In this document: positions 24,018 to 34,492 of the stretch, one piece after another
How positions within the stretch are numbered: the stretch's first letter is position 1
How the letters are laid out: each line of letters begins with the position of its first letter
Origin: Cordylochernes scorpioides
Taxonomy: Eukaryota > Arthropoda > Arachnida > Pseudoscorpiones > Chernetidae
Direction of reading: 5' to 3'
NCBI GenBank assembly: GCA_030710605.1
Contig: CP092879.1
Location: 19,378,702-19,442,701 of the forward strand
DNA: 64,000 nt
Notes under the pieces: model-generated
Told to the model about the DNA's origin: nothing
Databases searched by the model: none
The model's input: the letters and a program-made list of their open reading frames with translations, nothing else
Made by a program: the position numbers and the translations under genes

Positions 24018-24205
24018 TCAGTGCTTATGTCCATAGTTTCTTTAAATGTTTTAACCAAGAGTCCCTATAAAGTGACACGGATATTTTACAATGATATAGC
24101 GGTATGGTGGACTGGCGAAACCGCTGGGAGGGTTCCACTACTGATGAGACTTTCTCCCTATTTTTATTATTGCAGTAAGGAGGGATGGGTAGGGAATTGT
24201 TATTT
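24018..24205 (+). mobile_element. Hammerhead-like repeat copy (subfamily 2, degraded)
   Basis: GCGGTA-TGGTG at 24099-24109, CTGGCGAAACCGC at 24112-24124, CTGATGAGAC at 24141-24150. H17 is A. Stem II is lost and the linker after stem I is only two bases. Confidence 0.6.
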
Positions 24206-24245
24206 AATAAAACCATACATTTTCGCCTTAAAATAATTTTTATTC

Positions 24246-24422
24246 GTATATATATAGTCACGACCGTCTTTCCTCATCGGCCTCTGTCACGGATGCGCGC
24301 GCACAGGGAGGTCACGTGCTCGCCGGCTCCCTCGAGCCGGATTTGAACCAGCGTCCTAAGGATCACCGTTGTAACATCTACAGTCGGGTAAAACACGGGC
24401 GTTGCCCGGGTCATTCGGCTAG
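24246..24422 (+). mobile_element. Short Helitron carrying a tRNA-Tyr fragment
   Basis: The start TATATATAGTCACGACCGTC resembles the family 5' end, and CCTCTGTCACGG follows as in relatives. The 3' end has hairpin ACGGGCGTTGCCCGGG, TCATTCGGCTAG, then T. At about 177 bp it is the shortest member. The interior is the tRNA-Tyr piece at 24328-24385 plus a GC-rich leader. Confidence 0.7.
24328..24385 (-). pseudogene. tRNA-Tyr(GTA) 3' part with intron
   Basis: Read on the minus strand: GACTGTAGA (anticodon GTA), a 13-nt insert TGTTACAACGGTG in the intron position, then ATCCTTAGGACGC (rest of the anticodon arm and variable region), TGGTTCAAATCC (T arm, box B) and GGCTCGAGGGA (acceptor 3' strand). These match the layout of eukaryotic tRNA-Tyr genes. 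The D arm and 5' acceptor strand are missing: the sequence switches to Helitron just upstream of GACTGTAG. It therefore cannot make a tRNA. The retained intron shows a DNA origin, not a mature-tRNA origin. Confidence 0.75.
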
Positions 24423-24635
24423 TTTCTAAATAAAGATTAAAAAAAAAAAAAAGATAAGAGCGGGGGATTTAATATTTTCACAGATTTCAACAATGGTGGA
24501 AACTATAACAAAATATTAAAAGGAAGGTTTAAAAGAGATGGAGATATGTTTCTTCAAACGGCGAGGTTTGTGGAAGCTTATGTTTTAAAGTTATAATAAA
24601 TCTTTCCCTCTTCATCTCTTAAATTTTATTTATAT

Positions 24636-24831
24636 CCACTCACAGAGGCAAAACATAAAGAAGTTGTACCTTTTAGTATGTATATTTGGATTCATACAAT
24701 AACTCTGAAAGATATTACAGTGACCTTTATTGAAGACACACGGGATAACCAAGTGTGAAAAAAATTGCCTCTGTCTCCTTAAAAGAAAGACATCAAAAAC
24801 TTTTCACTTCCTTAAATTTTGTCCATAAGTG
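24636..24831. mobile_element. MITE, family CACTCATGGAC
   Basis: The right end GTCCATAAGTG with TA is clear; the left end is diverged (CCACTCACAGAGGC). Confidence 0.7.
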
Positions 24832-25044
24832 TATCTAAGGAGATTATTAATTATTTAAAATAATAAAAGTAAAAAGGAAAGGGAGGAGGGGCCACAACTT
24901 TTTTAAATTTTTATTAAAAGGAGTTTTCGAATCTTTCAGGCTAGTCCTCCATCAGCTTGATGTATTGTACCATTTAATCTTTTATAATTATCAAAACTCT
25001 TCTATGATCAAGGAGGCTCTATGGCCATATTTTAAATAATTTAG

Positions 25045-25140
25045 ATTCAGAAGGGTTATTTATTGATTTGCATATCTCTATCTCCCACAGTAGTTGGCGT
25101 TATTTATTGATTTGCATATCTCTCCCTCCCACAGAAGTTA
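25045..25140. repeat. Tandem duplication of about 46 bp
   Basis: GTTATTTATTGATTTGCATA occurs twice (about 25056 and 25102), each followed by TCTCT(A/C)(T/C)CTCCCACAG and AGTT. Confidence 0.75.
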
Positions 25141-25601
25141 GGTTATATAACGACAGGCGTGGCCCCACCATCGAGCCTTGACCCAACCAGCCTTTGTTTG
25201 TAAACACCTCCTTGTTCAGGTACCTGTTTTACACGAGTCATTACGCAAACATTTCTTGACATTCGCTTTGTGTAACAGCAAGTTTCTTACCAGTTATAGA
25301 GTAATTAGATGTTTTTTTCATATTCTTTGACAACATCTTCTTATGCTCAATATTTGAAAATTCTCATATGACCAGATTGCCACTACGAAAGATTTCGGAT
25401 ATGGCCACTCTCTTCAGTATTCCGAATCTCAACCTGGCATCTCTATCTGGCTGGGAAAAATCTTCCAAGAAATAAATATGCTTAGTGTCGCCTAACGACT
25501 TCCACCGCCATTGTCAGTAAAACTGAAAAGATGTAATTCTGAAGGACAACATCGATAGTTGAAGACATCTCATGTATCTTTAAGGAACTTGGGTTAATCT
25601 A

Positions 25602-25755
25602 CACTCATAGACAAAACTTAAGGAAGTTGTACCTTTCAGCATGTATATAGGTATTCAGACTATAACTCTGGAAGAAATTTGATACACAGTGATCTTTATT
25701 GAAGACACACGAGATAACCAAGTGTGAACAAAATTGTCTCTGTCTCTTTTAAAAT
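25602..25755. mobile_element. MITE, family CACTCATGGAC, right-truncated
   Basis: The left terminus CACTCATAGACAAAACTTAA is intact. Homology ends near AAAATAGACACGGG. Confidence 0.7.
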
Positions 25756-25759
25756 AGAC

Positions 25760-26680
25760 ACGGGATTGTCTTGAAGTTTTATAAGAAAGGATCAAAGAAA
25801 TCGGTTAAAGAAGCCAACTTGTTACAAAGAGTTTAACAAAACACAAAGACATTTCCGACCATTTTCCTGAAGAAAGAAGAAAACGCCGTTGACAAGTTCT
25901 TCAAACTAAAGAACAATAGACAACTTCCTGAGACTGTGAGCGCGGTGGTTTTTACCAAAGTAAAATGGGGACAACGGCTACAGCTGCTTGATGCCGGAAC
26001 CATTATCTCGATGAAAGTTGGCGAAATTTGTAACATGGCGCGCTCTGAATTATATACATCATTCTATCTACTTCCGATGTGCATTGCAGAAAATATGTGT
26101 CAATAGCTAATAGCTGCATAGGATTCATATTTTTCTAGGTCACTCTCTAGCCATAAGTGGTCACTGTCGTTTTTGTGATACCAATTACACTACATTCAGT
26201 TGCTTGGTGCTGACGTTGTTGAAAAATAAAGTTCTATGTAGGTTGCTTAAATCCTGTATCAACTCAGCATTGAAACGTCCCTTCAATTGATGTACATCTT
26301 TGTAACTAAAAGCTACCTTTCCGGTCAAAATAAACGCGTAAACTAAGCGCCATCTATTGACCGTCGGAGTAGGGTCGGTGACAAAGCCATTACACCATCT
26401 TTGGAAAATATGAGCGCCCACTTGGAGATAATGGTTTTGGGATAATGGGCTTTGTCAGTTCAGGGCGAGTTTTGATTTCATGATATCTGCACGGGATTCA
26501 TGAAATCCTCAGAATTTGTAGGTGTTTAGCTGGGATAACTAGTTTATAACTAGTCATAAAAGTGTACATCGAATCCGGGAATTATTTCGTTGCTACGAAA
26601 AGGGTCTACAATATATGTACTATGAATGGAAAATGTATATGCACACTAAAAATACTATATTTATAAAATTCATAGAGAGA
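25760..26680. other. No gene recognised
   Basis: Two short minus-strand frames (25833-26036 and 26185-26421) show no domain I can name. I see no repeat. Confidence 0.3.
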
Positions 26681-26689
26681 GCGATTGCT

Positions 26690-26960
26690 CGAAGCATATT
26701 ATATATTTATAAATGTATGTAATTCTGCTCTTTTCAAATCTTATGTCCATAGTTCATCTAAAATACCCATTCCAAGAGTCTAGCATCAGTATCACTATAA
26801 AAGGAAGATAAAAAAATGCAATAGAACAGCGGTATGGTAGATTAAACTGGCGAAACCGCTGGGAGGGTCCACCACTGATGAGCCAGGCCCTCCCATTAAT
26901 TTTTCCATTTCAGTAAGGGCGGTAGCAAAAGAATCTTACGCGTTTAAAATAGTTTGGAAT
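26690..26960 (+). mobile_element. Hammerhead-like repeat copy (subfamily 2)
   Basis: GCGGT 26829-26833, H17 = A 26834, TGGT 26835-26838, CTGGC-GAA-ACCGC near 26847-26859, ACCA then CTGATGA near 26871-26881, GCCAG 26882-26886. Stem II is CTGGC/GCCAG where subfamily 1 has TTGGC/GCCAA: both strands changed and pairing was kept. Stem III can extend to seven pairs. Confidence 0.75.
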
Positions 26961-27099
26961 TTTCATAAAATCCTATCGCTGAGGTCAAATCAGAAAAAGT
27001 AACAAGATGCTAGCAGAGCGGTTGAGGGAATAAGCATCAGACGAACGACCGGATAAAAGGGCAGAACACGAGGGACTAGAGTGGATATAAGTGACAAAC

Positions 27100-27480
27100 A
27101 AAAGAGATAGAGAAGAGAAAGACCAAAAAGCGGGAATAGACCAAATAGAAAATTCAAACAGTAGGGATATACTAGCTAGAAGGGTCTAACAGTAGGGAAT
27201 AAGTCGGGTAGGAGAAACAAACTGCGAAAGGAAAAGACCAGATAGAAGATTCAAACAACAGGGGATAGACCAGATATAAGGATCAAAAAGCAGGGGGGGG
27301 GGGGGGGTGAACCAGATGGAAGATCCAAACAGTAGGAATAGACAAGATAGATGGTTTAAACAGTAGGGATTGATTCAATTAGCAGGGCATAGACCAGAGA
27401 AAGATAGAAAATTCGAACAGCAAGGAGAACAGAGGTGTCAAACACCAACAGATAGAAGAGAATAGACCAAAGGGGGCCAC
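27100..27480. repeat. Degenerate purine-rich tandem repeat, about 33 bp
   Basis: Repeated blocks such as CAGTAGGGAATAGACC, AGATAGAAGATTCAAA recur with heavy divergence. Includes a run of 15 G at about 27293-27307. Confidence 0.65.
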
Positions 27481-27489
27481 TGAGGTCAG

Positions 27490-28910
27490 GATGACTGGAA
27501 AGAAAGACCTTCAAGTCGGATTGAACAAAATCCAAGTCACCACGAGACAGAGAAAGGTGAGACTACAGATTGTCAAGGCAACACCCCTCTTTCACGTCCG
27601 GCATGATCCCCTCGCGGCTTCTATTCTTGGACCCCCGCTCGACACATTTAGCTCTCAGGGTGGGGGTGATGAATGCACACATCAACACGTATATAGAGGG
27701 CGTTTTTCAGCCCTTGTTTTTTTAAATGGCCGTTGTCTATTCCCACACGGTTATTACCAACATCTCCGAATCACATACAGTATCAGAGAATAAACCAAGC
27801 CTGTCATCACTCATCTACAAGCTAGACATGACCATAAACAAAGATAAATCGCCTTGTTGAGAAGTAATCCTCTAGAAACTTGAGAGATCAAAGAATGCTA
27901 AGTGTTTAAATATCTAATTTCAAACGATCTTGGAAGGAAAGCTTTTTGAATAAAAAATCTCTTTCTCGATCCTACTGCCCAGACCTTTACTTTCCTCAAA
28001 GCATGTGTAGGACGCGAAAACAGGATAATTATAATGGATATAGAGTCACACTATATGTTAAATATATGTTTTCTATCACGTTGAAAGCAGTAAGATTTTG
28101 AACATTTACAAATTAAAATTTCGTTACTTGCCATCACTTATACAATGCGAATGCTGTGATAGATATGCATGGAGACATCTGAGGCTCTTCATTGGACAAG
28201 ACAACAACAACCCTAGCTCTCTGGTGAGATGCGGCTTATGCAAAATTAGGGGCGAAGGGTCTTCGAGATAATTGTTTAAAAAATATACAACGGAAGATTG
28301 AACGGAAGAAATTTTGTTTAAATTAAATTTTATAAAGCTGGACAAAAAGGCGCGCAAAAGCGGACGCTTTAAAGAATGACCGTGATTAGCATATTAGGTG
28401 AAGCGTTAAAATTATTTTTATTGGCTAGCTAAACCGTGTGGTATAATTTGTATATAATATAATAATTTTTATTATATTTTTCGTTATTATTATTATTATT
28501 TTAATCAAAGATTTAGTGTTTGTTACCTTAATTTTGGACACTAGTTTATTTTCATTCTCGATCGGAAAAGGGCAATAGAATGCCTCATTGAAAGTTCAAA
28601 TTTCCTAGAAACAACTTGTCGCGTATCTCTATTTTATTCCAAAAGATTCCTCAACCTCTCTAAGGTTAATTTCTACAATAGAACGTCTCTTTAAAGACTT
28701 CGTCAGGGTAGCGACCATTTTCAAGATTCTTTGAACGCCCACTGAAATGGGTCCCCAAAGCTACCATCTCTTTTATAAAAAGGTCTAAATAAGACCACAG
28801 CCGTTATTACAATTTTATTAATAAAACAAGTAATTTTATTTTATTTTGAAAAAAAAAAGTGAATTACTAAGATATATATAGATAGAGAATTCTTCCTGAT
28901 TTGAAATTAG
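27490..28910. other. No gene recognised
   Basis: The frame at 27491-27793 is open for 100 codons but has no identifiable domain. At 28130-28270 a Cys-rich stretch could be a decayed LINE finger. Neither is strong enough to call. Confidence 0.3.
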
Positions 28911-29309
28911 ACGAAAAACATGGTGAAGAAAGACGAGTTTCTTTTATTGATGCATAGGTGCAAGCTTTCGGGTAAAAACCCTTCAACAGGCGAACAATGA
29001 AGCGTGACTTATAAGTATTATGATACAAATGGTATATATATATATAAATAAAGTTTTTAAACTATTTATAAAGGTTAATATTAACGGAAGACCGATTTTG
29101 AGTAAAGTAAATATTAAATCTGCAGTGTGAAACCACGAGACGGTGCATGATTAGGGCTATTTTAAATAAACATATGGGATGTTTAAATAAAGGACTAAGA
29201 TATATGGCAAAATTAATTAGACCCTCGTTAAGGAACAAGTCTCTTTGAAGATTTTTTTTCCCTCAACAGAGATCAAAATAAGGCGGTTTATACATGTTGC
29301 CATTGACTG

Positions 29310-29720
29310 TCTAGTTGCAATTCAGATATGACTTGTCCTGGAGATTCTCAGGGAGACTTGAAATGAACAAAATACCTCCACACATTTCTCTCCAAGGCGG
29401 TATGCCTTCACGAGATGGTCGCTCGAGACCTCCCCACTTTGTAAATAAAAATCAATTTTCTCAGATGAGCGATTTTGAAAATATTGTTTTTTTTTTGGTG
29501 TAGTCTCTCCTGGAGGTGGTTTCTTATTGGAGGTAGATCAGGACATCTCATTTTTTATTCTGGTTGTTCAAGGAGGTGGTCGTTCACCGGAGGTTTTACG
29601 TGTAGTCCTTTTGTCCAAGACTCTAGAAGATCGTTAAAGCAAAGCTTCTCTGTTGGATCGTTCCCGTATAACTATATCTGAACCAGGCCGTCCCAATATT
29701 TTGAATGGACAGTAAACATT
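29310..29720. other. Possible decayed LINE sequence
   Basis: GTAGTCTCTCCTGGAGGTGG and CTTATTGGAGGT resemble 62178-62206, where they precede a LINE-type end. No intact frame. Confidence 0.35.
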
Positions 29721-29884
29721 TTATGCTCTTGTTTTGTTAGATTAAATTCGTTTTAAGAATCTCGATTAAAAACTTCTTTTCCAAAAACAAGTAAAATGGG
29801 GAAAAAGAAATCGACTATATATTTAAAAAAAAAAAAAAAAAAACAATTGAAAAAATTCTAAATACTCTTAAAAAAACTTTTATT

Positions 29885-30095
29885 TTTATGATGTACTAGA
29901 GCGCCATCTGTTATCAAATTATAAAACTATTTTAGAGGCGTAATATTCTTTTTAAAATAAAACAATTTCTGCTGTCCTTACTGCGATGGAAAAATTAAAT
30001 TTAATTTTTACATCACAGTAAGGACAGCAGAAATTGTTTTATTTTAAAAAGAATATTACGCCTCTAAAATAGTTTTATAATTTTATTTTTATAAA
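29885..30095. repeat. Near-perfect palindrome
   Basis: TATAAAACTATTTTAGAGGC, then the TTACTGCGATG side, are repeated in inverse order (arms about 29920-29990 and 30010-30082). The arms are flank sequence of the hammerhead-like repeat family (TTACTGCGATG), arranged head to head without the catalytic-like core. Confidence 0.85.
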
Positions 30096-30299
30096 AAATA
30101 TTATTTATAATGAACTTCAGGAAAGACACCTTGTGTATAACAAAAATAAAAAAAGAGGTTGAAGCAAATATTTGTTTTCGTAACTTTTTGTTGACTTATT
30201 TTCACTTTTTATGAAGAGGACGCGCGATTATAATTATAAGTAAACATGAGAGAGATATATTATATTTTGACTGATGTTCTCAAAGGTTAATGGTTCGGT

Positions 30300-30362
30300 T
30301 CCAAACTAACTTACTAGGTACCGCTCAAAAAGAGCAACTTATCTTATGTTATTTACAATGAA
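30300..30362 (-). mobile_element. LINE 3' terminus, diverged
   Basis: On the minus strand, TTGCTCTTTTTGAGCGGTAC is the same stem-loop as at 62222-62275. The following AATAAA is mutated to AGTAAG. Confidence 0.45.
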
Positions 30363-30439
30363 TAATATATGAAGGTTCTTCACATATTAAAACAAAGTTA
30401 AATAATTAAATAAAGGTTTCTGGAGATGAGTTTTTTTTA

Positions 30440-31098
30440 ATTTCAAATACCATCTCAAGCTTTATGGCATCTAACAGAGGCAGATCAATCTATACAAAAC
30501 GACCTTACAAGAATGGATAAATCTAAGCTATACTCTCACTACAAAGACATTCACATATCTTTCATGACGGAGGGATACCTTTTAGGGGATTTTCCTTTCC
30601 CGGTTGTAAGACTACTCGCACAAGTTCGAATACTTTCAAGTTTTTTTAGAGAGAACCACACCAAGATGCTCTGCGGTGAGGACCCGATTTGTACCTTCTG
30701 TAATTCAAAACTAAAAAAATGAAATCACTCACTATATTTTTGATTGATCTGCTCTGAAAGAAGAACCCTTATGCTCAAAACTGGGCAACTCTGTGCTTCA
30801 CTTCCATCAATAATTGACAATATGACCCAGAATAAGTATATTGCTACGGCGTTTTATGGTTTCCACAAGTCCATATCTCAGAAGAAGGCCAAGTGACACT
30901 CACTCCTCACTTTCTTACTGCTACTCTTTTTGTGTTGTTTTTCTTGCTTCCCTCTTTCTCTTTCTTGTTTTTTTTTCTTTCTCTTCTGTATATATCGTTA
31001 TTTCCTTTGTCTCACTGCTTTGTTCTTATGCATACCTCTGGTGAATCCTGTATAGGGTCAGTGACCCTAAATAAAGGCTTTTTGTTGTTGTTGTTGCG
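30440..31098 (+). mobile_element. 5'-truncated LINE with intact 3' end
   Basis: The frame 30513-30722 encodes the tail of an ORF2 protein: an Arg-rich stretch, then CGEDPICTFCNSKLKK, a Cys-x2-Cys finger start. It continues past a stop as NHSLYF-like text. A long pyrimidine-rich 3' UTR follows (about 30900-31040). It closes with stem-loop AGGGTCAGTGACCCT, AATAAAGGC and (TTG)n ending at 31098. This is the best-preserved example in the window of the stem-loop/AATAAA/microsatellite design with its coding tail attached. Confidence 0.7.
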
Positions 31099-31167
31099 AT
31101 GGTATTTGAAATAAAAATAAACTCATTTCCAGAAACATTTTTAGGAGATTTAAATCAATTCATTAAA

Positions 31168-31252
31168 ACAAAGTGTCCAACGCGGGATTTGATCCCAGTT
31201 CATGGCTGTTGGAATCGAGGGTTTTAATCATTCGTCCACCGACTTCTTTAAA
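31168..31252 (-). mobile_element. tRNA-derived SINE head, second subfamily
   Basis: On the minus strand: GTCGGTGGACGAATGATTAA, then GGGATCAAATCCCG (box B-like) and TTGGACAC. The middle differs from the 53163 family and matches 62655-62725. Confidence 0.55.
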
Positions 31253-31434
31253 GGTTAATTGGAGTAATACAGGTTTGCTAGAAATAGGAATAAAAAGGTT
31301 ACAATTGAAAATTTAAGATTTATCGACCATTTAAACCGTGCATCAAATCACAAAATTATGATGTAACTAAAGATGGAAGAGCAATTGATATATATATATA
31401 ATTGTTATCTGAAAATAGAGCAATCCATACTTAA

Positions 31435-31575
31435 ATCATTAGATAATAAAAAAGCATATATTGGATTGAATAAACGATTTATTTACCAATATTTCGGTTG
31501 GCAGAACGCCAACCTTTATCAAGGCATTACATTTTTGTATAAACAAACTAAGCGCCGCATAGCGTTATAATATCA
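31435..31575. mobile_element. Left half of an inverted-repeat MITE
   Basis: CAATATTTCGGTTGGCAGAA, CGCCAACCTTTATCAAGGCA and GCGCCGCATAGCG match the left half of 46819-47056. Confidence 0.7.
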
Positions 31576-31799
31576 CAGTTGAAATAATTAAAAAAAATAC
31601 AAAGTAGGTGGGGGAAATTTGTGCATGCAAAAAAAAATATTATAAAAGTTACAATCAGAATTAAGTTAAACATCTTAAAATAGTAAAGGAGAAAAAAAAA
31701 AGAGTGTATCCTATATTTTAAAATATTTGTAATAAGCACAAAAATATAATCCATCAATAATTAATGAAAAATAGATATTATATTTAAATATAATGCATT

Positions 31800-32010
31800 A
31801 GAGGCGCCATCTATCTCTAGAAATGTCAACTATTTATAGCGTGTTTGTATCGGATGCATTAACGCGCCATCAGACCAATAAAATAGTAGAATGGTATGGT
31901 GGATTGAATTGGTGAAACCGCTGGAAGGGTTCACCATTGATGAGCCAGGCCCTACCAATAAAATTGCTTTATTTATATAGAAACATACGCGCGTTATAAA
32001 TAGTTTTCAT
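31800..32010 (+). mobile_element. Hammerhead-like repeat copy, degraded
   Basis: Carries GCGCCATCT flanks and core remnants (TGGTATGGTGG, GGTGAAACCGC, TTGATGAGCCAG). C3 of the core is mutated to T. Confidence 0.6.
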
Positions 32011-33005
32011 TAGAAATGTAGAAAGTCAAAAATAAAAAAAAATACAATATAGAAAGTGTTACCCTCTATAATGACCATAACTCCTTTATCATATCTCTCT
32101 CTTGGCATTTAATACAAAAGATAGAATTTCATAAATGCTAATGTGGTTGTCGGTAAATAGAAAAATAAATAAAATAAACAAAAACTTATTACGAAAGGTT
32201 TTCTCTTCATAATATTATATCGAAAATTTCTTACATTAAATAGAAACAAGTTGAGTGTATTTTAGAAAAATTGTTCTAAAAAATAAGATAAATAATTTTA
32301 CAAGAATGCAAAAGTTTCAATAATAAAATACAAAGTTGTTAAAATATATATATAAAATAAACAACGAATAGTTTTGCTACCTAACATTTTGAAATATAGT
32401 CAAGAGTGTGTTAAATAACAAGTAATACTGCAGAAGATCAAAGACAACATCGCAATGGTTATCAAGTCACCGTTTATGGATTATATATAAAACTCTTCTA
32501 ATATCTAAATATATAAAATATTGTTATAGTAAAGCTACAAAAAGAAAAAATAATTGATAAAAACAATTAAAGTTCACATAAGAGAGGTAAAAGGATAGAG
32601 AAATTCAAAGATAAAGATAGACCCCAGCTGATAGGACAAACTAGCAGATTGAATGCTGTCATAGAGTCCCAGAGACAAATCCCAGCGAGTCCTGAATCCT
32701 CCCCAGGATAGAAAGAAAGAGGACTTACCTTAGATAAGCTCTTTGATCTAAAGAAACACTTTCTATCTCACTTCTAGTTTAAAATAAACAGTTGCTAGAA
32801 CTCGGCGTCGCGTGAATCAACCCGCGCTTGGTTTGAACCGGGGGAAAATGTTAGGATTGTTGAATCTTTCACAAACATCTCTATTTATTTATTACAACAC
32901 ACTAAACACGATATCCCGGCTAGAGTTAATTACGTCGATTTACATTTTTAAACAGAAGCAGTTATAAACATATTATACAATAAATAAATAAATAAACAAT
33001 AAGAT
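32011..33005. other. No gene recognised
   Basis: Very AT-rich; no supported feature. 32750-32860 is somewhat GC-richer but not identifiable. Confidence 0.3.
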
Positions 33006-33008
33006 ATA

Positions 33009-33310
33009 TTAGAAACCTGATCCTCCCAGGTTATAAAGATAATCATAAATATATTTACAAAAATGGTTAAATCTGTGATAATTATCTCTAGTATTTACAA
33101 ATTGATATAGATCTAAAACATTATTTACTGTCTGTTGTCTAGCGCTAAAGAAGAGTGGGCATTCCAACAGTAGGTGTCTCAAGTCCTGGATTTCCTTGTC
33201 ACAGTGACAGCTAGAGTCCTCAACCGCTCCAATTGTTGCTAAATAATCCCTTAAAATTTCTGTGGTTCGTTGTAAACTGGGTATTATAAAAGTAAGAACG
33301 GAAAAAATGA
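33009..33310 (-). pseudogene. LINE ORF2 C-terminal fragment (no start codon)
   Basis: On the minus strand the frame ending at the stop 33011-33009 reads VEDSSCHCDKEIQDLR, then HLLLECPLFF. That is a Cys-x-Cys..His-x4-Cys finger of the type that closes ORF2 of many non-LTR retrotransposons. The tail goes on for about 45 residues. Upstream of about 33250 the likely continuation (FYNTQFTTNHRNFK-like) is in another frame, so one frameshift is present. It has no methionine start and is a 5'-truncated copy. Confidence 0.65.
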
Positions 33311-33745
33311 TGGGATTCCTAACGGGAAAAAGCTTTGATATGTTTGATTTCTTTTTACAAATAATTCAATGTTTATTGATATATGTATTACAGATCAAGC
33401 TGAAAACAAAGATTAAAGAACTAATTTCAGTTTTACTTTGTAAAAATTTAGATAACTCCTCATTTTAACACGCTATAATAATCATTCCACAGGTTATAAA
33501 TGTCTTTAAACAATTTTTATGTTTTCTTTCGATATTCTCGCAACAATTTTCTAATAACGACGGCACTGAATGTTTTTAAAAAGAGTTTTGAAAGACTCAA
33601 TTCCCATTCTCTGAAATGCATATTGCCTCGATGTTTTCAGGTTCAAAACTTGATATTGAGGTTTAGCTTTCAATTAAAAGATAAAGTTTAATAAGTCTGT
33701 TAAGATAATATAAAACGATAATAAAAAAAGAGATATACATATATT
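33311..33745. other. No recognisable feature
   Basis: AT-rich; short frames only. Confidence 0.3.
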
Positions 33746-33749
33746 TTTA

Positions 33750-33827
33750 ATCGCAGTAAGGGCAGTAGAATTTTGATTTATTTTTGAAAAGAAACATTCG
33801 CGTTTTGATGTTTTCATTTGTATAATA
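33750..33827. mobile_element. Fragment of the hammerhead-like repeat flank
   Basis: ATCGCAGTAAGGGCAGTAGA and GAAACATTCGCGTTTTGATG match the 3' side of the family; the Helitron that follows cuts it off. Confidence 0.55.
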
Positions 33828-34067
33828 CTAGCCGAATGACCCGGGCAACGCCCGTGTTTTACCCGATTGAATGTTTTGATTCAAATACAATTTGTTACAA
33901 TTATAAATTGGCGCCTTAAATAAATGCATATTTTAGTTAATAACTATAGCCTATGTGCTTTATCTGTCTATGTACTGTTGGCTTCCGTAGGCGTCTCTTA
34001 CTGGGAAAAAGAAAGAGAGGATTCCATTTGGTTATTAACTAATATATGCATTTATTTAAGGAGCGAC

Positions 34068-34101
<34 letters not shown>

Positions 34102-34210
34102 GGGCAAAGGTGGCGTGATCGTAACCGACCAATAGGAGGGCGCCATTCCAAAAAAAAAAAAAGCAAACCGTGACAGAGGCCACGCATGACGCTCGTAACT
34201 GTATATAGAA
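33828..34210 (-). mobile_element. Non-autonomous Helitron with a 31-G tract
   Basis: On the minus strand: start TTCTATATACAGTTACGAGC, end hairpin ACGGGCGTTGCCCGGGT, CATTCGGCTAG at 33828. A plus-strand run of 31 G occupies 34070-34100, at the position of the C-tracts in the copy at 22751. Confidence 0.85.
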
Positions 34211-34492
34211 TAGGTGGCGCGTTATTGCTATGTATTAATTTATGCCTAACTGGCCTTGTCCTTATTGTTTGCGGAAGAGCATTACTAGATTAAATATTTA
34301 AAGGTAATTCTACAGTCCTAAAAGTTTATGTCTATAGTTTACTTAAATACCATTTCTAAGATTCAACCTTTCAGTATTAGAGCTCTAAAGAAGCGGTCTG
34401 GTGGATTAAATTGGCGAAACTGCTGGAAGGGTTTACCACTGATGAGTCAAGCCCTCCCAATATATTTTTAATCGCAGTAAGGACAGTATTGC
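34211..34492 (+). mobile_element. Hammerhead-like repeat copy
   Basis: Flanked left by GGCGCGTTATTGCTATG. The core lies at 34393-34450: GCGGTC-TGGTG, TTGGC-GAA-ACTGC, TACCA-CTGATGA-GTCAA. All differences from the best copy (ACTGC, TACCA, GTCAA) convert G-C pairs to G-U pairs, so all three helices still form. Confidence 0.75.

Noticed and set aside
27491..27793. 100-codon frame as a host gene
   Set aside because: No domain, no splice or polyadenylation context, and composition like the degenerate repeat upstream.
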